From an uncultured Collinsella sp. (GTDB taxonomy: Bacteria; Actinomycetota; Coriobacteriia; Coriobacteriales; Coriobacteriaceae): 6,742 nt of DNA. The position numbers and the translations under genes are program-made. The notes under the pieces were generated by a model. It did no database searches. It worked only from the letters and a program-made list of their open reading frames with translations, and was not told the origin of the DNA. This document shows, piece by piece, positions 1-5,418 of the stretch (its first letter is position 1; every line of letters begins with the position of its first letter). The stretch lies in the NCBI GenBank assembly GCA_902490245.1, contig CABUDB010000084.1, forward strand, positions 1-6,742, given 5' to 3'.

Positions 1-105
1 AGGCGCAGCTACCGGAGGCAAAAGACACAAACTGCTATATTTATCTGCGGTTATATGATGTTCAATGATGCTTGATGAATGGTAGGGGGTAGCATTAAAT
101 CATAT
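1..105. other. AT-richer segment left of a tRNA remnant; possible end of an integrated element
   Basis: By my count about 40% G+C, well below the rest of the window. It abuts position 106, where similarity to tRNA-Arg begins abruptly. On the plus strand a frame is open from base 1 to a TGA at 73-75 (24 codons, basic start, no motif I recognise), so it could be the tail of a gene lying to the left. Short ATGATG/ATGATGC-like repeats occur at 55-77. I infer that this is the end of a mobile element integrated at the tRNA, or what remains of one. No integrase or other element gene is visible in the window, so this rests on the junction alone. Confidence 0.35.
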
Positions 106-150
106 CTCCTAAAGCGGGTGTCGACGGTTCGAATCCGCCCGGGGGCACCA
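106..150 (+). pseudogene. 3' half of tRNA-Arg(CCU), 5' half absent; candidate attachment-site core
   Basis: Read as a tRNA from the anticodon loop on, every element has standard spacing: loop CTCCTAA (anticodon CCT at 108-110), 3' anticodon strand AGCGG (113-117), a 5-base variable loop, T-arm GACGG-TTCGAAT-CCGCC (123-139), acceptor strand CGGGGGC (140-146), discriminator A and encoded CCA (148-150). The 5' side is missing. Bases 101-105 do not pair with 113-117, and no GCCCCCG acceptor partner occurs upstream. The T-stem has one mismatch (A124 with C138), consistent with loss of function. An intrinsic terminator follows 9 bases later, so this looks like the original 3' end of a tRNA gene displaced by an integration event. 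Integrases of the tyrosine recombinase family commonly use tRNA 3' halves with crossover in the anticodon loop. A simple deletion of the 5' half would also fit. Confidence 0.75.
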
Positions 151-159
151 GAAGATTAT

Positions 160-185
160 AACGGCGTCGCGAGAGCGGCGCCGTT
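160..185 (+). terminator. Hairpin terminator after the tRNA-Arg remnant
   Basis: An 11-base-pair stem (160-170 with 175-185, one G-T wobble) closes a GAGA tetraloop. It is followed on the plus strand by TCTGGTTT, a weak U-tract. Lying 9 bases after the CCA end, it fits the transcription terminator of the former tRNA gene. The poor U-tract lowers certainty. Confidence 0.6.
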
Positions 186-205
186 TCTGGTTTGTGGGAG
201 CTGCC

Positions 206-231
206 GACGGATTAGGACCGTCGACACCCGC
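206..231 (-). repeat. Inverted, decayed copy of the tRNA-Arg 3' segment
   Basis: Bases 208-231 are the reverse complement of 114-137 at 22 of 24 positions, with one further G-T wobble. The core of 15 bases (217-231) is perfect. In tRNA terms this minus-strand copy covers the 3' anticodon stem, variable loop and T-arm. It keeps the intact T-stem (GACGG with CCGTC) that the plus-strand copy has lost, but its T-loop reads TCCTAAT instead of TTCGAAT, and no acceptor strand follows. It is therefore not a working tRNA. The two arms could also fold into a long stem enclosing the 160-185 hairpin. Origin is unknown: a second attachment site or an inverted duplication are both possible. Confidence 0.65.
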
Positions 232-242
232 GTCACCAATTT

Positions 243-258
243 CCCCGCGGGGGGGGGG
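243..258. repeat. CCCCGC followed by a run of ten G
   Basis: Bases 249-258 are ten consecutive G, directly after CCCCGC, so that 243-252 is a self-complementary CCCCGCGGGG. Such a homopolymer is prone to slippage in replication and to miscounting in sequencing. It lies in non-coding DNA between the inverted tRNA copy and the second tRNA 3' end. I assign no function. Confidence 0.6.
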
Positions 259-262
259 AGTT

Positions 263-285
263 TTCGAATCAGCCCGGGGACACCA
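263..285 (+). pseudogene. Second tRNA 3'-end remnant (T-loop to CCA)
   Basis: A T-loop TTCGAAT (263-269) is followed at standard spacing by five T-stem bases, an acceptor strand CGGGGAC (275-281), A and CCA (283-285). Bases 263-287 match 128-152 of the first remnant at 23 of 25 positions, forming a direct repeat with an offset of 135. The 5' T-stem strand (258-262) does not pair with 270-274, and no matching GTCCCCG acceptor partner is found upstream, so no whole tRNA can be drawn. Like the first remnant it is followed by a hairpin. It may be a second displaced tRNA end or a diverged duplicate. Confidence 0.55.
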
Positions 286-295
286 GAGATTGATC

Positions 296-326
296 GAGCC
301 CGGTACACCGTCACGGTACCGGGCTC
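296..326 (+). terminator. Hairpin terminator after the second tRNA remnant
   Basis: An uninterrupted 11-base-pair stem (296-306 with 316-326) with a 9-base loop is followed on the plus strand by TTCTGGTT. It lies 10 bases after the CCA at 283-285, the place expected for a tRNA terminator. The U-tract is weak. It also blocks plus-strand transcription from running into the convergent operon. Confidence 0.6.
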
Positions 327-345
327 TTCTGGTTCATGTCATGTC

Positions 346-385
346 AAAAACGAAGCGCCCGCTTGCTGGGGGAGCAAGCGGGCGC
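346..385 (-). terminator. Strong Rho-independent terminator of the pknB operon
   Basis: A perfect 13-base-pair GC-rich stem (355-367 with 373-385) has a five-base loop (CCCCC on the transcribed minus strand). It is followed in minus-strand direction by TTCG and then five T (346-350). It lies 52 bases beyond the kinase stop codon, so it very likely ends the whole phosphatase, fusion and kinase transcript. With the hairpin at 296-326 it forms a back-to-back terminator pair between convergent units. Confidence 0.85.
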
Positions 386-437
386 CTGTGAGCGAATATG
401 TTTGCGGCGGGAGCCGTAATGGGCGGTGGGGCGGCGA

Positions 438-2399
438 CTAGTTGGTCGTACCGGAATCGTCGCCCGTGCTCGTGCCTGAACCCGAACCCGAGCCAGAAAG
501 TGCAACCGTCAGCGTAATCGTGCTGTCGGTAGACTGCTTGCCGGTGGGGGAGACGCCCGTAACGGTGGCGTTTTCGTTGCCGCTCACGGGGTTACCGTTC
601 TGATCGCAGAATGCGATGTTGTAGAACCCGGCGTTGTTGAGCGCGGTAACGGCGGCGGAGATGCTCTTGCCGTACAGGTTACCCGGAACGCTGGCCTTGC
701 CGGACTTCTTGGCAATGACGACGGTAATCGTGGCGCCGGGCTTCTGCTTACCGCTGGGGTTCCAGCTGATCACGGTGCCCTCGGTAACCGAGTCGTTCTC
801 CTGGTAGCTCGCGTCGACGCCAAAGCCTGCCATATCGAGGGCGTTGCGCGCCTGGGCCTCGGTCATGTCGGTTAGGTCGGGGACGGACGTGGTATCCGGG
901 CCGCTCGAGACCTTGTATGAGATGGTCGTGCCCTTCGCGACTTCCTTACCGGCTTCGGTGCCCTGCTCAAAGACCTGGCCCTCATCGGCCTCGTTGGCCT
1001 CCTCGGAGGCGTTGCCCTTCAGGCCAACGCTTGCCAGCGCGGCTTCTGCCTGGTCCTTGGTCAGGCCGACCAGCCGGGGAACCTCGACCTTCTCGGAGGG
1101 CTTGGGGCCCTTGGAGATTACCAGGTTCACCTTAGTGCCCTTGGCCTTCTTGGTGTTGCCGTTGGGCGTCTGCTCGGCGACCTTGCCCTCGTCGACATCG
1201 TCGTTGTAGCTTTGGTCGATGGTGCCGACCTCGAGGCCGGCTTCCTTGATCAGCTCGACGGCAGTCTGCTGGTCCTTGCCCAGTACATCGGGAACGGTGA
1301 CCTGCTCGCCGCCAAAGAGTCCTGTGGCAAAGGCCACCACGATGCCGATGACGGCAACGGCCGCCACCACGGCGGCGATGATCTTGTTCTTGTTGGATTT
1401 GGGCTTTTCGACCTCGTAGGAGCCGGTGGAGCCCGAAACCGAGCTACGGGCGGTATTCTGGCCGCTCACGCCCGAGACGGGACGCACCATGGCGCGCGTC
1501 TGATCGGAAAGCTCGCGAGTCTTGGTGGCGCCCAACTCACCGGGGGCACCGATGATGCGTGTGGGCTCCGAGATGTTTACGGCACGGCCCGACAGGTAGC
1601 TGTTGAGCACCTGACGCAGCTCGTCGGCGGTCTGGAAGCGGTTTGCCGGGTCCTTCTCCATGCACTTAAGGATAATGCGCTCAAGGTCGGCGTCGACACC
1701 GGAGTTGATCTGGCTCGGCGGAATAGGCAGCTCGTTGACCTGCTTGAGTGCGACCGAGATGGCGTCGTCACCGTCAAAGGGAACGCGGCCGGTGGCGCAC
1801 TCATACATCACGACGCCCAGCGAGTAGATATCCGAGGTGGGGCCGAGGTCCTGACCGCGGGTCTGCTCGGGGCTGACGTAGTGGGCGGTTCCCAGCACGT
1901 TGTTGTCTTGCGTGAGGTGGCTGTTCTTGGCGCGCGCGATGCCAAAGTCCATGACCTTGATGTTGCCGTCGGGCAGCACCATGATGTTCTGCGGCTTAAT
2001 GTCGCGGTGGATGATCTCGTGCTTGTGGGCGACCGAAAGCGCAGAGCTGATCTGCGAGCCGATTTGGGCGACCTTCTTGGGGTCGAGGGCGCCGTGGCTC
2101 TTGATGCCGCTCTTAAGGTCAGTGCCGCGCAGGTACTCCATGACGATGTAATAGGTGTCGCCGTCCTTGCCCCAATCGTAGACGCCCACGATATAGGGGG
2201 AGGAGAGACCGGCTGCTGCCTGTGCCTCCTGCTTAAAGCGTGCGGCGAAGGTTGCGTCGCCAGCATACTGTGGCAGCATGATCTTGACGGCTACCGTGCG
2301 GTCGAGGACCTGGTCCTGTGCACGGTAGACGGTCGCCATGCCGCCTGTTCCCACCTTATCCTTGAGGAGGTATCTTCCCCCGAGGACCCTCTGTTCCAT
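438..2399 (-). CDS. pknB: PknB-type Ser/Thr protein kinase with four PASTA repeats
   Basis: A membrane receptor kinase that couples extracellular cell-wall material to phosphorylation of cytoplasmic division and wall-synthesis proteins. The 653 residues, counted from the ATG at 2397-2399, show a glycine loop GTGGMATVY (17-25), catalytic Lys39 in AVK, HRDIKPQN (131-138), DFG (151-153) and an APE-like SPE (176-178). A Ser/Thr-rich juxtamembrane stretch (about 275-335) precedes one membrane helix (about 339-361). Four PASTA repeats follow outside (about 366-430, 437-500, 504-565, 568-634), then a Gly/Ser/Thr tail. The activation loop has Thr163 and Thr171, but Asp165 sits where PknB has its second phosphorylated Thr. 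I chose this start over the ATG five codons upstream (2412-2414) because AGGAG lies 5 bases before it and inside the longer version. It is the last gene of the operon, 132 bases after the SEDS-PBP gene. Substrates cannot be read from the sequence. Confidence 0.96.
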   Translation of the reverse strand: MEQRVLGGRYLLKDKVGTGGMATVYRAQDQVLDRTVAVKIMLPQYAGDATFAARFKQEAQAAAGLSSPYIVGVYDWGKDGDTYYIVMEYLRGTDLKSGIKSHGALDPKKVAQIGSQISSALSVAHKHEIIHRDIKPQNIMVLPDGNIKVMDFGIARAKNSHLTQDNNVLGTAHYVSPEQTRGQDLGPTSDIYSLGVVMYECATGRVPFDGDDAISVALKQVNELPIPPSQINSGVDADLERIILKCMEKDPANRFQTADELRQVLNSYLSGRAVNISEPTRIIGAPGELGATKTRELSDQTRAMVRPVSGVSGQNTARSSVSGSTGSYEVEKPKSNKNKIIAAVVAAVAVIGIVVAFATGLFGGEQVTVPDVLGKDQQTAVELIKEAGLEVGTIDQSYNDDVDEGKVAEQTPNGNTKKAKGTKVNLVISKGPKPSEKVEVPRLVGLTKDQAEAALASVGLKGNASEEANEADEGQVFEQGTEAGKEVAKGTTISYKVSSGPDTTSVPDLTDMTEAQARNALDMAGFGVDASYQENDSVTEGTVISWNPSGKQKPGATITVVIAKKSGKASVPGNLYGKSISAAVTALNNAGFYNIAFCDQNGNPVSGNENATVTGVSPTGKQSTDSTITLTVALSGSGSGSGTSTGDDSGTTN

Positions 2400-2404
2400 T
2401 CCTG

Positions 2405-2409
2405 CTCCT
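2405..2409 (-). promoter_or_regulatory. Ribosome binding site of pknB
   Basis: AGGAG on the minus strand ends 5 bases before the ATG at 2397-2399. It decides the start: the alternative ATG at 2412-2414 lies upstream of this site and has no comparable purine tract in front of it. Confidence 0.75.
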
Positions 2410-2531
2410 AACATAACTATTCGCTCAACGATGTGTGTAGTACCTACGATGTGGCCGCTGGGGCCGTGTGGCGCGTTGCCGCTAACTCTTCGGCCGCGGC
2501 GCGCCTCGGGTGTCCGATTCGATCATGGGCA

Positions 2532-5402
2532 TCACGCTCCCTGTGCGGCGAGCGCCGCGGTCAGGACGATGCCGGCAATCTTGGCCGCCTTGACGTCGTG
2601 TTTGTCGTAATCCTCCAAGGCCACCGAGATGGCGACCGTGGGTGAATCGTAAGGTGCAAAGCCAACGAACATCGAGTTGACGTTGGTGCCGCCGGTTTCG
2701 GCCGAGCCGGTCTTGCCGGCGACCTTGACGCCGGGGATTTGGGCATCGGTGCCGGTGCCGGACTGGACGACGGCAAGCATGGCCTGCTTGACCTGGTCGG
2801 CCGTGGCAGAGCTGACGGCCTGACCCAGCGAGCGGGACTGCGTGGTCTTGACCACGGTTCCGTCCGGGGCGAGTACCTGGGCTACAAAGTACGGGTCCAT
2901 GACCACGCCGCTGTTAGCGATGGCGGCGGCAATCACGGCGTTTTGCATGACGGTGGTCTGCGGCCCGGGCGTGTGGTCCATGCCGACAGGCTGGCCGGCG
3001 CCGGCCCAGGCGGTCTCCCACTCGGTCATGAGCGACGGGTCGGCCATGATGGAGGCCGCGGAGGTCAGGTCCTGGCCGAGCTTTTGGCCGTAGCCAAAGG
3101 CGTTGGCAAACTGCACGAGCGTGTTTGCGCCAACTTCGTTTGCCACCTGGCCAAAGACGACGTTGGAAGACACGGCAAAGGCCTGCTGCAGGCTGATGGT
3201 GCCGTAGCTCTCGTTGGCATAGTTGGTGACCGGCGCGTTGCCGATGTCCATGGAGCCGGGCGCCTGGTAGGTGCTGGTAAGGCTGGCGGTGCCGGTCTCG
3301 AGTGCCGCGGAAAGCGTAACGACCTTAAACGTGGAGCCCGGCGTGTACAGCGCATCCATGGCGCGATTGTACATAGAGCCGTCCTCGCCGCCGCCCGCCT
3401 GCAACAGGGCGTCGATGTTGGTGTTGTCGTAGGTGGGCGAGCTGGCACATGCGAGCACCGCGCCGGTACGCGGGTCGATGACCACTACAGCGCCCTTAAA
3501 GCCCTTGAGCGCCTGCTCGGCCGCCGTCTGGATACGCGAGTCAATGGTGAGCTTGGCGGTGTTGCCCGGCTGGGTCTGGCCCGCGAGCGACGCGATGGCG
3601 TTGTTCCAGCTGGAGTAATCCTTGGAGCCGGTGAGCGTGTCGTTCATGACGCTCTCGATGGCGGTGGTGCCATACTGCTGGCTCACGTAGCCAACCACGT
3701 GCGCTGCCAGGTTACCGTTGGGGTAGGAGCGTACGTAGGTGCCGTCCTCCTGCTGCAGCGACTCGGCCAGCGTCACGCCGTCGGACGTGATGATGGAGCC
3801 GCGCTGGATGTACTTGGAGCGGGCGATGGTGTGGTTGTTGGTCGGCATGTCCTGATAGTCCTTGGCCTTAATGACCTGGACATAGGTGAGGTTGCCGATA
3901 AGGATGGCGAACAGCGCCGTAAAGGCGAGCACCGCACGGGTTAGACGGTTGGCGAGCGCAACGCGGCCGAGCACACCGGATTCAGGCGTGTCGAGCAGGC
4001 GACGGCGCATGCGCGAGCCGACGGAATGGCTGCCGCTGCCGTAGGAAGACGAGGTGGCAAAGCGCGTGCCCGTCGGGGCGGCGGCAGATGCGACCTGATC
4101 ATCGGTGATGGCGGCCATGGTGCCGGTGCCGGTAAGCTCGGCCTCGCGTCCGGTCGCCTCGTCACCGGCGCGCAGCAGGAGCGCGACGATGATAAAGCTT
4201 GCCAGCAGCGAGGAGCCGCCCTGGCTCATAAAGGGCAGGGTGACGCCGGTCAGCGGGATCAGGCGGGTTACGCCGCCAACGATCAAGAAGGCCTGGAAGC
4301 TGATGGCTGCCGTAAGACCGGTGGCGCTAAAGGCGGCGAGGTCGGATTTAGCGCGGGCAGCCGTGGTGAGGCCACGCACGGCAAAAAGCATAAACAGGAT
4401 GAGCACGGCGCCGCCGCCCAAAAGGCCCATCTCCTCGCCGATAGCCGAAAAGATAAAGTCGGACTCGACGACGGGGATGTTGTTGGCCATGCCGTTGCCG
4501 ATGCCAACACCGACCAGGCCGCCATCGGCAAGCGAGAAGAGCGACTGGACGATCTGGTAGCCCTGGCCCTGGGCGTCCTTAAACGGATCGACCCAAACCT
4601 GGAAACGCACCTGAACGTGAGACAGGAACTTGTAGGCGCCCACAGCTCCAACGGCTAAGAGCGCAAGGCCGATAACGACATACGAAAAGCGCCCCGTGGC
4701 AACGTAGAGCATCAGCAAGAAGATGGTGTAGAACAGCACGGCCGAACCCAGGTCGCGTTCGAAGACGACGACGAGCAGGCACACACCCCACACGGCAAAC
4801 AGCGGCAGCAGCAGTCGCAGGCGAGGGATCTTAAAGCCCAGGATCTTGCGGTTGGAGATGGAGAGTAGCTCGCGGTTCTCGGCCAGGTACCCGGCCAGGA
4901 ACAGGACGATAAAGACCTTGGCGAACTCGCCGGGCTGGATGGTAAAGCCCGCGATGCGAATCCACAGCTTGGAGCCCGAGATCGTGGTGCCGATAAAGAT
5001 GGGCAGCATCAGCAGAATGATGCCGATGATGCCAAAGGTGTACTTGTAGCGCATAACCACGTCGAGGTTTTTGACCAGTGCAAGCGTTCCCACCATGAGC
5101 GCCACCGAGACAAACAGGATGATGAGCTGTGAGATGGCGAGAGCGGGGGCGAGGCGTGTCACGAACGTGATACCGATGCCCGAAAGTATAAATACGATGG
5201 GTAGGATGGCGGGGTCGGCGCCGGGCGCCAAGATGCGCACGGCGATATGTGCCGCGGCGAAGGCGGCAAAGAGGCCGATCGGCACGGCGAGCGTCTCAAA
5301 GGAGATGGCGGCGCCCGCGGTGAGCACGTACATCGCATACAGCAGGATGACGGGGAACGCCGAGGCGATGAGCAAGAGCAGCTCGGTGTTGCGGCGACTC
5401 AT
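2532..5402 (-). CDS. SEDS glycosyltransferase (RodA/FtsW) fused to class B penicillin-binding protein (PbpA-like)
   Basis: One 956-codon frame carries both activities of a wall synthase. Residues 1-412 are a SEDS polymerase with about ten or more membrane helices. The extracellular loop motif DPFKDAQGQGYQ (272-283, Asp276 aligning with the catalytic Asp of RodA) is present, as are ESDFIFSAIGEEMG (313-326) and the PFMSQGGSS-type end (390-398). This part polymerises lipid II into glycan strands. A cytoplasmic, Ala/Ser/Thr-rich basic linker (413-487) leads to a single membrane anchor (about 488-508). The extracytoplasmic class B transpeptidase follows, with RGSI (534-537), STFK with acyl-accepting Ser690, SSN (745-747) and KTG (897-899), and makes peptide cross-links. 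I chose the ATG at 5400-5402 because GGGAG lies 8 bases upstream. The frame is open 42 codons further, but that part overlaps the phosphatase tail and is Pro/Arg-rich. The usual form is two adjacent genes, rodA and pbpA, whose summed length is close to this one. No good internal start separates them here. Confidence 0.95.
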   Translation of the reverse strand: MSRRNTELLLLIASAFPVILLYAMYVLTAGAAISFETLAVPIGLFAAFAAAHIAVRILAPGADPAILPIVFILSGIGITFVTRLAPALAISQLIILFVSVALMVGTLALVKNLDVVMRYKYTFGIIGIILLMLPIFIGTTISGSKLWIRIAGFTIQPGEFAKVFIVLFLAGYLAENRELLSISNRKILGFKIPRLRLLLPLFAVWGVCLLVVVFERDLGSAVLFYTIFLLMLYVATGRFSYVVIGLALLAVGAVGAYKFLSHVQVRFQVWVDPFKDAQGQGYQIVQSLFSLADGGLVGVGIGNGMANNIPVVESDFIFSAIGEEMGLLGGGAVLILFMLFAVRGLTTAARAKSDLAAFSATGLTAAISFQAFLIVGGVTRLIPLTGVTLPFMSQGGSSLLASFIIVALLLRAGDEATGREAELTGTGTMAAITDDQVASAAAPTGTRFATSSSYGSGSHSVGSRMRRRLLDTPESGVLGRVALANRLTRAVLAFTALFAILIGNLTYVQVIKAKDYQDMPTNNHTIARSKYIQRGSIITSDGVTLAESLQQEDGTYVRSYPNGNLAAHVVGYVSQQYGTTAIESVMNDTLTGSKDYSSWNNAIASLAGQTQPGNTAKLTIDSRIQTAAEQALKGFKGAVVVIDPRTGAVLACASSPTYDNTNIDALLQAGGGEDGSMYNRAMDALYTPGSTFKVVTLSAALETGTASLTSTYQAPGSMDIGNAPVTNYANESYGTISLQQAFAVSSNVVFGQVANEVGANTLVQFANAFGYGQKLGQDLTSAASIMADPSLMTEWETAWAGAGQPVGMDHTPGPQTTVMQNAVIAAAIANSGVVMDPYFVAQVLAPDGTVVKTTQSRSLGQAVSSATADQVKQAMLAVVQSGTGTDAQIPGVKVAGKTGSAETGGTNVNSMFVGFAPYDSPTVAISVALEDYDKHDVKAAKIAGIVLTAALAAQGA

Positions 5403-5410
5403 AAGCGGCA

Positions 5411-5415
5411 CTCCC
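5411..5415 (-). promoter_or_regulatory. Ribosome binding site of the SEDS-PBP fusion gene
   Basis: GGGAG, part of the longer purine tract AGAAAGGGAG, lies 8 bases before the ATG at 5400-5402 on the minus strand, directly after the phosphatase stop (5419-5421). It supports this start over the upstream in-frame ATG at 5526-5528 and suggests translation follows closely on the phosphatase gene. Confidence 0.75.
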
Positions 5416-5418
5416 TTT

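Noticed and set aside
186..285. A complete tRNA ending at the CCA at 283-285
   Set aside because: No 5' acceptor strand matching CGGGGAC, no D-arm and no pairing 5' T-stem strand can be found at the required distances. Only a 3' remnant is supported.
79..441. Plus-strand 120-codon open frame over the tRNA remnants
   Set aside because: It reads through both tRNA 3' ends and three hairpins. Phrases such as RIRTVDTRVTNFP are typical of false proteins called over tRNA-like DNA. It has no ribosome binding site.
1212..2411. Long plus-strand open frame of 399 codons opposite the kinase gene
   Set aside because: It lies entirely antisense to pknB, whose kinase and PASTA motifs are unmistakable. Its product is Gly/Val/Asp/Ala-rich without any motif, as expected from a high-GC gene read in the mirror frame.
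2415..2531. Sigma-70 promoter in the gap before pknB
   Set aside because: Fragments such as TTGAGC and TATGTT occur on the minus strand but without proper spacing of -35 and -10 boxes. Not reported as a feature.
2739..3944. Plus-strand open frame of 401 codons opposite the PBP part
   Set aside because: Antisense shadow of the transpeptidase domain, with low-complexity Gly/Val/Arg/His content and no recognisable domain. The same holds for 4026-4658.
4008..4010. Internal ATG (Met465 of the fusion) as a separate start for a 492-residue PBP
   Set aside because: The size would suit a free PbpA, but there is no Shine-Dalgarno site before it and no stop codon ends the SEDS part. Secondary initiation cannot be excluded but has no support.
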